Source: an uncultured Lachnospiraceae bacterium
Lineage (GTDB): Bacteria > Bacillota > Clostridia > Lachnospirales > Lachnospiraceae
Length of the DNA stretch: 33,886 nt
NCBI GenBank assembly: GCA_947178035.1
Contig: CAMWXA010000003.1
Location: 1-33,886, forward strand
Direction of reading: 5' to 3'
The notes under the pieces: model-generated
Database searches by the model: none
What the model saw: only the letters and a program-made list of their open reading frames with translations
Told to the model about the DNA's origin: nothing
In this document: positions 18,130 through 27,487 of the stretch, in pieces
Numbering within the stretch: the first letter of the stretch is position 1
Layout of the letters: each line of letters opens with the position of its first letter
Program-made: the position numbers and the translations under genes

Positions 18130-19836
18130 TTATTTCTTATTTTGCTCTTTCATCTGTCGTTCCTGCGTCGGAATTGAAAAAGTAATCATCGTGCTCTCAT
18201 TTAAAATACTGTTTATCTTGAGTCCGTACTCTTTCCCATAGGTCAGCAGCAGCCGTTCATGAACATTCTTGAGCCCATATCCGTCCGACTGGGTCTGTGT
18301 CAGCAGCGGAAGCTTCTCTGGTGGTATGCCAAGTCCGTTGTCCATGATGGTAAAGTGGATCAGGTCATTGACTTGCGTGACAGTGAGGAAAAGGACTCCG
18401 CGTCTGGTGCTGTTGGGCAGAATTCCATGCATGATTGCATTTTCCACCAGCGGCTGCAGTAATAGATTGGGAATCTCCCGCTCTGGCAGAGGCTCATCAA
18501 TCTGATAAACGACATCAAATAAATTATCGTTTAAAATAAGCTGAATTTCAATATAGGATTTCACATTTTTTATCTCATTGGAGAGCATGGTTTCGGCTTT
18601 CCCCTTGTTTAAGGTAGTTCGGTAAAAGGTGGACAAAAGCTGCGCCATCTGACTAATCTCTTTCTGGCTGTTTACGAGGGCCTTGCTGTTTATGGCGGAG
18701 AGGCAGTTGTAGAGGAAGTGCGGATTGATCTGGGCCTGCAGCGCCATAAGCTGGGTTTCTTTCAAAGTGATCTTGTTTTTGTAGTCTTCCACTACCAGAC
18801 GATTGAGTTTCTGGATCATATACTGGAAACTGTTGGTCAGTTCGCCGATTTCGTCCGGACAGTCGTCGTGGATATGGACTGTCAAATCCCCCTCCTGTAC
18901 TTTGTGCATTGCTGAAAGCAGCAGATTTACCTTCTGGGCAAAAAAGTTGGAAAGAAGACCGCTGACGGTATAGATCAATATAAAGCATATGATAAGTATG
19001 ATGAAAACAGTGACTGCCATCTTGTTTGCGGGCGCGGCCAGCAGGACAGAGGGTTTTTCCAGTGTAATCACCCAGCCGTTGCTGAGGGGACTGCTGATTT
19101 TTGCTGTCCAGCCATCGTCCGGATAACTCATATTGATAATTGAATCATCTGTGTAATCGTAAAAGGTTTCGTCGGTATCTGCAATCTGTAGATGATAGTC
19201 ATTAGAGATATCAGTGAGCACACTAAATAATTTTTCAGGCCGCAGCCGGATACAAAGGCTGTGTCTGGAGAAGGAAGTGACATATTTGATATATGGATTG
19301 GGAACCTTTCGGAATAAGCACAGATATCCGTCCTGATCCATGTGCCAGACCGGTGCAGCAGTATCGTCCAGCGAGGCATACCAGCTTTCTGACTCCAGGT
19401 CAGAGATAGGGCGGAGCTGTTTTCCGTGATACAGGTCTGTGCGGTCTACATACAGGGTAATCTGGGCAATTTCGGGATATTGCACAGATATGTTGTCAAG
19501 CAGGACATCGTATTCATAGTTGAGCATTTCGAACTTTTCGATGATGCCTTGGTTTTCTTCCGAGGAGACATTGACAACAATTTCTGAGAGGGCAAGGTAA
19601 GTGACCAGGTTTTCATAAAGCCGGACTTGGTAATCCAATGAGTTGTATGCCGTGTCTATAGCGGAGGAAAGCGCATCCTGTTCCTTGTCCAGCAAGAGGT
19701 TCCGCGTCTGATAGTAACAGAAGACTCCCAGTGTAATCAGCGGAATGACACCTGCCAGAATACAGGTTAAAATCAGTTTATTCCGGTATTTCAGGTTCAG
19801 ATAGATGTTCAGCGGGTGCCTTGGCAAATGTTTCAT
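18130..19836 (-). CDS. Sensor histidine kinase, YesM-like (His_kinase family with HAMP)
   Basis: Two TM segments; LMALQAQINPHFLYNCLSAI; HATPase DNGLGIPPEKL...GYGLKNVHERL. Confidence 0.93.
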   Translation of the reverse strand: MKHLPRHPLNIYLNLKYRNKLILTCILAGVIPLITLGVFCYYQTRNLLLDKEQDALSSAIDTAYNSLDYQVRLYENLVTYLALSEIVVNVSSEENQGIIEKFEMLNYEYDVLLDNISVQYPEIAQITLYVDRTDLYHGKQLRPISDLESESWYASLDDTAAPVWHMDQDGYLCLFRKVPNPYIKYVTSFSRHSLCIRLRPEKLFSVLTDISNDYHLQIADTDETFYDYTDDSIINMSYPDDGWTAKISSPLSNGWVITLEKPSVLLAAPANKMAVTVFIILIICFILIYTVSGLLSNFFAQKVNLLLSAMHKVQEGDLTVHIHDDCPDEIGELTNSFQYMIQKLNRLVVEDYKNKITLKETQLMALQAQINPHFLYNCLSAINSKALVNSQKEISQMAQLLSTFYRTTLNKGKAETMLSNEIKNVKSYIEIQLILNDNLFDVVYQIDEPLPEREIPNLLLQPLVENAIMHGILPNSTRRGVLFLTVTQVNDLIHFTIMDNGLGIPPEKLPLLTQTQSDGYGLKNVHERLLLTYGKEYGLKINSILNESTMITFSIPTQERQMKEQNKK

Positions 19837-21341
19837 AATGATTCCTCCTGCCGGTATTTTTCTGGTGATTTGCCAAAGTATTCTCGAAAACTCTGGCAGA
19901 AGTAAGAGTAGTTGGAATATCCTACGCTGGCGCCAATGTCAATCACCTTACGGTTTGAGGTGCGCAGAAGATCGCTGGCTTTTTCCATACGCACCTGACG
20001 GATGTACTGTGACAGACTTTTTCCGGTGCTTTTTTTAAAAAGTCTGCTCAGATAATCCGGGGTAAGATAGACCATGGAGGCAAGCATTTCCACAGAAAGA
20101 TCGTGGTTGTAATTCTTGTTGATATAATCCTGTGTGGAGATAATTTCCCTGCGGATATCAATCGTGGATACAGTGTCATAGCTTTTTATGATCTTTTCTG
20201 CCATGGACTGGATCGTACCGATAATCTCCAGAATATCCTGCTGGATGTAGAGCTCTGTGATCAGAGTATCTAAGGATTCATCATTCTCATCTGTCAGGAA
20301 TGGATACATCGTAGTGATCAGATTAGAGAAGACAAACTTCACAAAAATCTGGGACTGGTTTGCTGGTTTTCGGTATTTTTGAAAAAGCAGGTCCAGATTT
20401 TTTAGGAGACTGCCGCTGTCTTTATCATATAAATTCCGTTTGATCATGGACAGAAGCGTATTGTCATCCGGTTCTTCAGGAGTGTTACCCGGCATATTTG
20501 TATAATCAAAAGAAAAAATACGGACCTCAGGATTCCAGAAACGCTGTTCCATCTGTTGTTCTGCGAAGGTGTAGGCATCCGGCAGATTGGAATAACCATT
20601 TACCGGATGGCTGACCGAGAGGTAGCATTCTGTCTGGAAATTCTCTGTGATATAAGTGTGTAGTCCGCATCCGAAGCTGTGGGCGGCTTTATGTTCCCGG
20701 CGCAGAAAGAGCACTGCCTGTGTGGAGGATAGACTCAGCGTTTCCATGTCAGGCAGCATCTCACTGCGGAGCTTTTCGTAGAACACGGTATAGTTTCGCT
20801 CAAGAAAATGAGGCGGAAGCTCCAGCAGTATCACTTGATGAAATTCATCCAGCAGACGGATAATTTCTGGTGAGATCTCCGCCGGAAGAGTTCCGTTTAT
20901 ACAGCACTGCAGTGCATATTGAAGCATGTAGGACTGCTGTGTATCCTGGCGGAGCCTGGAGTCTCTCTCCTCCGTCAACAGATGAATTACGTCTTTTAAG
21001 GTTGCTTCCAGTTCCGTGGGCACTACAGGCTTTAGAATGTAGCTGACTGCGCCCAGCGTCATTGCGGTGCGCGCATACTCAAATTCTGCATAACTGCTGA
21101 AAATGATCGTCTTGATTCCGGGAATTAGTTCGGAGGCCTGTCTCGCCAGTTCAAGACCAGAGGCAGCAGGCATCCTGATATCTGTGAACAGAATGTCAGC
21201 AGGCCACTCTTTTAAGAGTTTCAGGGCTGTGGAAGCGCTCTCAGCTTCTTTTAATTCCAACGGCAGACTGGAAGATTTTATCAGATAACTGATGCATTCC
21301 CGCTCTGTACTTTCATCATCTACAATAAGCATTTTGTACAT
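19833..21341 (-). CDS. AraC-family response regulator, YesN-like
   Basis: Receiver domain MYKMLIVDDESTERECI...DILFTDIRMP; C-terminal HTH MVYLTPDYLSRLFKKSTGKSLSQYIRQVRMEKASDLLR; aaggag RBS before the 21341 start. Confidence 0.93.
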   Translation of the reverse strand: MYKMLIVDDESTERECISYLIKSSSLPLELKEAESASTALKLLKEWPADILFTDIRMPAASGLELARQASELIPGIKTIIFSSYAEFEYARTAMTLGAVSYILKPVVPTELEATLKDVIHLLTEERDSRLRQDTQQSYMLQYALQCCINGTLPAEISPEIIRLLDEFHQVILLELPPHFLERNYTVFYEKLRSEMLPDMETLSLSSTQAVLFLRREHKAAHSFGCGLHTYITENFQTECYLSVSHPVNGYSNLPDAYTFAEQQMEQRFWNPEVRIFSFDYTNMPGNTPEEPDDNTLLSMIKRNLYDKDSGSLLKNLDLLFQKYRKPANQSQIFVKFVFSNLITTMYPFLTDENDESLDTLITELYIQQDILEIIGTIQSMAEKIIKSYDTVSTIDIRREIISTQDYINKNYNHDLSVEMLASMVYLTPDYLSRLFKKSTGKSLSQYIRQVRMEKASDLLRTSNRKVIDIGASVGYSNYSYFCQSFREYFGKSPEKYRQEESL

Positions 21342-21576
21342 ATTTAACTCCTTTGTTCGTGAAAAAACATTCATGTTCTATAAAAACATACCATTATTTT
21401 TGATATTTTCAAACATTTTATATAAAAAAACCGAAAATCTGATATGTTTTTCGGAAATTTTATATTTGATAAGAATAAAAATTTTGTTATCGTTAAATTA
21501 ACACAATACATGCATGTTTGTTACGTTTAAAAGCAATTAATTACAGTTAAAAATTACATAATTTGGAGGGAAAGAA

Positions 21577-23286
21577 ATGAAAAGGAAAACTCTTGGCCTG
21601 ATGCTGGCAACAGCAATGATCGTAACATGTGTGACCGGATGCGGTAAGTCAGACGAGGACTTCACAGCAAACATGAGCGATGATGAGAAAGCAGCGTGGG
21701 AGGCAGCCGCAAATGATCCTTATGGCAAATATCCTGAGCTGGTAACTTATACGACGGGGTATGTTCTGACTTCACAAGGAGCAGATACCTTATCCGGGAC
21801 TTCGTATGAAAATGATACACAGACAGACAATGCCTATACAAGATATATCAGAAACCTGATCAATGTGCAGAATGAAAATACGTTTGAGGCGCAGGCCGGT
21901 GATGATTATGATCAGAAGGTCTCTCTTGCGATTGCTGCCCAGGATATACCGGACATTATGCATGTTGCGGATTATTCCACACTGGTGGAGCTTGTGGAAA
22001 ATGACATGGTCGCCGATTTGACAGATATTTACAATAATCTGGCATGTGATACAGTCAAGTCATCTTATGAGAGCTATGGGGCGAATAACCCTCTGAACGC
22101 GGCAACCTTTGACGGCAAGATTATGGCAATTCCAAAGACACAGTTGAGTGACGGCCAGGACTTCTTGTGGCTGCGCAAAGACTGGCTGGATAACCTTGGA
22201 TTGGAAGAGCCTTCCACAATGGATGAAGTTGCTGATGTACTCAGGGCTTTTATCGACAATGATCCTGATGGTAACGGTCAGGCGGATACAGTAGGACTTG
22301 CAGTGCTGCCGACTGTATATGGCGGCTATCCAAACAATCATTTCGGTGTGGATAACATTTTTACTGCATTTGACGCATATCCGGAGGTATGGATTAAGGA
22401 CAGTGAAGGCAAGGCAGTATATGGATCGGTACAGCCTGAAATGAAAGATGCCCTGCAGCTTCTGGCTGACTGGTATAAGGAAGGTTTGATTGACAAGGAA
22501 TTTACGACACGTACAACAGATGATATTGTTGCACTGATTTCCGGCGGACAGTGTGGTGCTTATATTGGTCCGTGGTGGTCTCCTTTTAATCCCGCACAGA
22601 CAGCTTCCTATGCGAATAAGGATGCGGAATGGGTAAATGTGAGCGCACCAGTAGGATCTGATGGGAAGATCAACGCGATCAACACAAAACCGTATGCTGG
22701 TTTCGTAGTGGTGAGAAAGGGTTATGAGCATCCTGAGATTGCTATGAAGATTGTGAACATTAACTCTGAGTATGCAAAACAGGATACGTCCGATGCAGCC
22801 AATGAAATTATGGAGAATCAGACGATTGCATACTTTAACTGGCCGCTGTACTGTCAGGTACAGCCTGGAAACAATGCAGAGATTATGACTGCCAATGTGA
22901 AAGCAGTTCTTGATGGCAGTGCTGATGTTTCCACACTGGATACAGAGGAGCTTGGTTATTATGAGGCGGCAGTCCGCTATCAGGATGCAGTGGCAGCAGG
23001 ACAGAAAGCAGATTCCGCAGATTACTCCCAGTATATGTCCCGTCTGGTGGCAATCAATAAATTTGCAGAGGAGCCGGCGAACTTTATGACACCGTCCTAT
23101 TTTGAGACATCTGAGACGATGAAAACCAAGTGGGCGTCTCTTGAGAAACTCGAACAGCAGACCATATTAAAGATTATCGTGGGAGAAGCAGATATGTCCT
23201 CTTTTGATGAGTTTGTGGCAAACTGGACTTCTGCGGGAGGTCAGACAATCACAGATGAGATCAATGAAGAACTCTCTGCAAAATAG
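21577..23286 (+). CDS. Extracellular solute-binding lipoprotein (ABC sugar transporter)
   Basis: Lipobox VTGC; DNDPDGNGQADTVGL Ca-binding-like motif typical of LplA-type binding proteins. Confidence 0.9.
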   Translation: MKRKTLGLMLATAMIVTCVTGCGKSDEDFTANMSDDEKAAWEAAANDPYGKYPELVTYTTGYVLTSQGADTLSGTSYENDTQTDNAYTRYIRNLINVQNENTFEAQAGDDYDQKVSLAIAAQDIPDIMHVADYSTLVELVENDMVADLTDIYNNLACDTVKSSYESYGANNPLNAATFDGKIMAIPKTQLSDGQDFLWLRKDWLDNLGLEEPSTMDEVADVLRAFIDNDPDGNGQADTVGLAVLPTVYGGYPNNHFGVDNIFTAFDAYPEVWIKDSEGKAVYGSVQPEMKDALQLLADWYKEGLIDKEFTTRTTDDIVALISGGQCGAYIGPWWSPFNPAQTASYANKDAEWVNVSAPVGSDGKINAINTKPYAGFVVVRKGYEHPEIAMKIVNINSEYAKQDTSDAANEIMENQTIAYFNWPLYCQVQPGNNAEIMTANVKAVLDGSADVSTLDTEELGYYEAAVRYQDAVAAGQKADSADYSQYMSRLVAINKFAEEPANFMTPSYFETSETMKTKWASLEKLEQQTILKIIVGEADMSSFDEFVANWTSAGGQTITDEINEELSAK

Positions 23287-23338
23287 TGATAGTGAAACAG
23301 TAGAAAAACATAAAGAAACATAGAAATGGAGGGGTTAT

Positions 23339-24274
23339 ATGAAGCAGGATAACAAAGCAATGACTGCCGGCGGGGGGAAAACACAGTTTGCAGGCAGGGA
23401 AAAGAGAATGTTTCATCTGATGATGATGCCTGGCATGATTATGCTGTTTCTGTTCGTTTTTGTACCACTGTTCGGTTCTTTGATGGCATTCCAGAATTAT
23501 GTTCCGGCGAAGGGGATTTTTGGATCAAAATGGGTGGGATTAGAAAACTTTAAATTTATTTTCAGTCTTCCCGATAGCCGCCAGGTGTTTGTCAATACAC
23601 TGGTGATTGCGTTTGCAAAGCTGATATTTAATATTATAGTTCCTGTTTTGTTCGCGATATTATTAAATGAGATTACTGTTGGCATCTGCAAGAAATTTTT
23701 CCAGACAGTTGTCTATCTGCCGCATTTTTTATCGTGGGTAGTGCTTGCAACGGTAGTTACCAACATGTTTTCTCTTTCCGGTCCCTTTAACGCTGTAGTT
23801 ACGGCGTTTGGGGGAGACGCCATTCAGTTTTTGGCGGACAATAACTGGTTCCGTAAAGTTATTGTAGCGACGGACGTGTGGAAGGAGTTTGGTTATAATT
23901 CTGTCGTCTATCTGGCAGCCCTGACAGGTATTGACTTAGGGCTTTACGAAGCGGCGTCAATCGATGGAGCGAACCGTTTTGAGCAGACACTTCATATTAC
24001 CCTGCCCAGTCTGATGCCGACCATTATACTGATGACTGCACTGAATCTTGGAAATATTCTGAATGCAGGATTTGATCAGATCTTTAATCTCTATAACCCG
24101 ATCGTATATGAGACGGGCGATATCATTGATACATATGTTTACAGAATCGGTATGGTAGAGAGACAGTATAGTATCGGTACAGCAGTGGGATTGTTTAAGT
24201 CTGTTATCAGCTTCCTGTTGATCATGGGGGCGAATAAAGGGGCAAAGAAGCTTACTGGAAGCGGTATCTTTTAA
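23339..24274 (+). CDS. ABC transporter permease, LplB-like
   Basis: Six TM pattern; EAASIDGANRFEQTLHITLPSLMPT EAA loop. Confidence 0.92.
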   Translation: MKQDNKAMTAGGGKTQFAGREKRMFHLMMMPGMIMLFLFVFVPLFGSLMAFQNYVPAKGIFGSKWVGLENFKFIFSLPDSRQVFVNTLVIAFAKLIFNIIVPVLFAILLNEITVGICKKFFQTVVYLPHFLSWVVLATVVTNMFSLSGPFNAVVTAFGGDAIQFLADNNWFRKVIVATDVWKEFGYNSVVYLAALTGIDLGLYEAASIDGANRFEQTLHITLPSLMPTIILMTALNLGNILNAGFDQIFNLYNPIVYETGDIIDTYVYRIGMVERQYSIGTAVGLFKSVISFLLIMGANKGAKKLTGSGIF

Positions 24275-24287
24275 GGGGGGATGAATT

Positions 24288-25169
24288 ATGACGAAGAAAG
24301 TGAATTACAAAAGAGTGATCTCTCAGGTAATCGTGTGGATGGTAGTGATTATCCTTACTTTGAGTTGTCTGCTTCCTCTGATTAATATGCTGGCGATTTC
24401 CCTCAGCGGAAGCGATGCAGTTGCAGCAAATGAGGTTGGATTCATTCCAAAAGATTTCACGATTGTCACTTATAAGAAGTTGTTAGAAGACGGGCAGTTT
24501 TGGAAATCGTTCCTGATTTCCGTTGAGAGAGTGATTTTAGGACTGATTATTAATATGTTTTTTACGGTAAGTATGGCATACCCGCTTTCCAAAAGTAAGA
24601 AACGATTCCCGGCACGTGAGATTTACATTAAGTTTGTCATTTTTGCAATGCTGTTTTCAGGTGGAATTATCCCGCTGTTCATGGTGGTAAGCAATCTGCA
24701 TCTGACAAACACCATCTGGGCGCTGGTACTTCCTGGAGCGGTGCCGGTATTCAATGTCATCCTGCTGATTAATTTCTTCAAGGGTGTGCCAGAGTCATTG
24801 GATGAGGCTGCCCGAATTGACGGGGCCAGCCCGATTGAGATACTGGTGAAAATTTATCTGCCAGTATCCCTTCCGGCATTGGCGACGGTGGCTCTGTTCT
24901 CGATCGTAAACCACTGGAATGACTATTTTTCCGGATTGATCTACATGAGTAAGTCGGCAATGTATCCTCTGCAGACTTATATCCAGCAGCTTACAGTGGA
25001 TATCACACAGGTGACGGACGCAGAGCAGCTCAAGCAGATGGCATCCATGAATAATCGGACTTTCAATGCGACAAAAATCGTAGTGTCCACAATTCCATTG
25101 CTGATCATCTATCCATTCCTGCAGAAATATTTTGTTTCCGGTATGGTCATCGGTGCAGTAAAAGAATAA
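24288..25169 (+). CDS. ABC transporter permease, YtcP/AraQ-like
   Basis: EAARIDGASPIEILVKIYLPVSLPAL EAA loop; HWNDYFSGLIYM. Confidence 0.92.
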   Translation: MTKKVNYKRVISQVIVWMVVIILTLSCLLPLINMLAISLSGSDAVAANEVGFIPKDFTIVTYKKLLEDGQFWKSFLISVERVILGLIINMFFTVSMAYPLSKSKKRFPAREIYIKFVIFAMLFSGGIIPLFMVVSNLHLTNTIWALVLPGAVPVFNVILLINFFKGVPESLDEAARIDGASPIEILVKIYLPVSLPALATVALFSIVNHWNDYFSGLIYMSKSAMYPLQTYIQQLTVDITQVTDAEQLKQMASMNNRTFNATKIVVSTIPLLIIYPFLQKYFVSGMVIGAVKE

Positions 25170-25211
25170 TAAACTAGAAAACCAGAAAACTAGAAAACTG
25201 GAAATAAGAAA

Positions 25212-25240
25212 GGCTCCTACTATTGTGCAGGAGTCTTTTT
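25212..25240 (+). terminator. Hairpin with T-tract between permease and alpha-galactosidase genes
   Basis: ggctcctac...gcaggagtc followed by ttttt. Confidence 0.6.
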
Positions 25241-25276
25241 CACAGCAAAGAACAAATGTAGAGGAGAAGGCTGGAT

Positions 25277-27472
25277 ATGGCAATTTCGGTAGAAAATAAT
25301 GGCAGATTGTTTAATCTCCACACAAAGGACTGTACATATCAGATGTATGCAGATGAATATGGCGTTCTGCTGCATACGTATTATGGGAAGAAAATCGATG
25401 GGGAGAATCTTGTGGATTTGATTTTTCAGGCAGATGTCGGCTTTTCGGGAAATCCGGAAGAGACGGTAGGGAATCGGGAGTATTCTCTGGATTGTCTTCC
25501 GCAGGAACTGCCTTCCGATGGAGTGGGCGATTACCGGGAGAGCTGCGTTTCCCTGCTGCATGAAGACGGCAGTATGGCGGCGGATTTTCGCTTTGAGAGC
25601 TATGAACTGTTTCCGTTGTCTTACACGGTGGAGGGGATGCCTGCGCTCTATGACAAGGAGGACGAAAAGGGAGAGACACTCGTGATCACGATGCGCGAGA
25701 AGGCTTCCGAAGTGGCGGTGCATTTATTTTACGGCGTATTTGAAAAGGAAAATATAATCACCAGGACAGTCCAGGTGGAAAATCGTGGCGAGAGTGAAGT
25801 TGTGCTTACCAAGTGTCTTTCCGGCTGTCTGGATTATCAGTTCGGAGAATATGACCTGATTACCTTTGCAGGCAGGCACACCATGGAGAGAATACCTGAG
25901 AGAAACCGGATACGGCGCACAAAACTGGAGGTGGGAAGCCTGCGGGGGACCTCCAGTCATCAATACAATCCATCCATGATTGTATGTGCACCGGAAACGA
26001 CAGAGGACTTCGGGGATTGCTATGGCTTTTGTCTGGTGTACAGCGGCAACTTTACGGCCTGCGCCCAGAAGGATCAGAGAGGACAGACAAGGGTGCTGAT
26101 GGGAATCCATCCGGAAAAGTTTTCCTTTCGTCTGGGAAAAGGGGAATACTTCGCCGCGCCGCAGCTGATTTTAAGCTATTCTGATTCAGGACTTTCCAGG
26201 TTGTCCCAGCAATACCATAAGATTCTGCGGGAGCATATGTGCCGGGGAAAGTATCAATATAGCAAACGCCCTGTACTACTGAATAACTGGGAAGCGACGT
26301 ATTTTAATTTCAACAAAGAGAAGCTGGTTTCTCTTGCAGAGCAGGCAGCAAAGCTGGGGATTGAAATGTTAGTGCTGGATGACGGGTGGTTTGGCAAACG
26401 TGATGATGATAACAGTGGTCTGGGAGACTGGTATGTCAATGAGAAAAAGCTTGGAGGCAGCTTAAAAGAATTGGGAGACAGAATCCACAATCTGGGGATG
26501 AAATTTGGGTTATGGTTTGAACCCGAGATGATTTCGGAGGACAGTGATCTCTACAGAACACATCCGGACTGGGCGCTGAGGATACCCGGCAGGGAGCCGA
26601 ACAGGGGCAGGAATCAGCTGGTGCTGGATATGAGCCGTGAGGATGTGCGCAATTATCTATTCGAGAGGCTTGCCGATCTTCTGGAACATGCACCGATCGA
26701 TTATGTAAAGTGGGATATGAACAGAAGTATATGTGATATTTACAGCTGTCAGTATGCCGGCAGCAGGAGTGGAGAAGTATATCACCGCTTTGTGTTGGGA
26801 GTCTATGATTTGATGGAGCGTCTGCTTCAAAGATTTCCCGATATTTTGCTGGAAGGCTGCAGCGGGGGCGGCGGACGTTTTGACGCGGCGATGCTGTACT
26901 ATTCGCCGCAGATTTGGTGCAGTGACAATACAGATGCGGTGAATCGGTTGGAAATCCAGTATGGTACTTCTTTCTTTTATCCGGTGAGCAGTATGGGAGC
27001 TCATGTATCGGCTGTTCCAAATCATCAGACTGGAAGGGTTACATCGTTTCGCACAAGAGGTCATGTGGCGCTTTCGGGCAGTTTCGGGTATGAGCTGGAC
27101 CTGAATAAGATGGCAGAGGAAGAGAAAGCGATGGTGAAGGAACAGATCGAAGATTTCCATAAATATTATTCCCTCACACATGAGGGGACGTATTACAGGC
27201 TGACCTCGCCAGGGGAGAGATTCTGCGCATGGGAGTTCGTGGACGAGGAGAGGAATCATGCATTACAGACACTGGTTATGACTTCTGCCGAGGGGAATCC
27301 GCTTCCAGTGCATACTGCTGTCAAGGGGCTCTCCCCGGACAAATATTACTGCTGTTCGGTAAATGGTCAGGTTCACAGCGGAAGGACATGGATGGGCGCC
27401 GGGCTGACATTGCGTATGGTGCCAAAAGAGTATGAGAGTATTCTCATTGAATGGAATGTGGTAGAAAAATAA
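25277..27472 (+). CDS. Alpha-galactosidase, GH36
   Basis: LLNNWEATYFNFNKEKL, LDDGWFGKRDDDNSGLGDW, GLWFEPEMISEDSDLY, DYVKWDMNRSICDIYS, EGCSGGGGRFDAAMLYY, CSDNTDAVNRLEIQ. Confidence 0.95.
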   Translation: MAISVENNGRLFNLHTKDCTYQMYADEYGVLLHTYYGKKIDGENLVDLIFQADVGFSGNPEETVGNREYSLDCLPQELPSDGVGDYRESCVSLLHEDGSMAADFRFESYELFPLSYTVEGMPALYDKEDEKGETLVITMREKASEVAVHLFYGVFEKENIITRTVQVENRGESEVVLTKCLSGCLDYQFGEYDLITFAGRHTMERIPERNRIRRTKLEVGSLRGTSSHQYNPSMIVCAPETTEDFGDCYGFCLVYSGNFTACAQKDQRGQTRVLMGIHPEKFSFRLGKGEYFAAPQLILSYSDSGLSRLSQQYHKILREHMCRGKYQYSKRPVLLNNWEATYFNFNKEKLVSLAEQAAKLGIEMLVLDDGWFGKRDDDNSGLGDWYVNEKKLGGSLKELGDRIHNLGMKFGLWFEPEMISEDSDLYRTHPDWALRIPGREPNRGRNQLVLDMSREDVRNYLFERLADLLEHAPIDYVKWDMNRSICDIYSCQYAGSRSGEVYHRFVLGVYDLMERLLQRFPDILLEGCSGGGGRFDAAMLYYSPQIWCSDNTDAVNRLEIQYGTSFFYPVSSMGAHVSAVPNHQTGRVTSFRTRGHVALSGSFGYELDLNKMAEEEKAMVKEQIEDFHKYYSLTHEGTYYRLTSPGERFCAWEFVDEERNHALQTLVMTSAEGNPLPVHTAVKGLSPDKYYCCSVNGQVHSGRTWMGAGLTLRMVPKEYESILIEWNVVEK

Positions 27473-27487
27473 TAGGAGAGAATGGTT

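Noticed and set aside
21480-21500. Possible CcpA cre site (tgttatcgttaaat) before the binding-protein gene
   Set aside because: About three mismatches to TGWAANCGNTNWCA; too weak in AT-rich DNA.
22060-22731. 223-aa minus-strand ORF inside the solute-binding protein gene
   Set aside because: Fully contained antisense ORF; Cys/Ile/Arg-rich composition typical of noncoding translation.
26436-27259. Overlapping 194-aa and 200-aa minus-strand ORFs inside GH36
   Set aside because: Antisense shadows of a clearly conserved enzyme; no recognisable domain.
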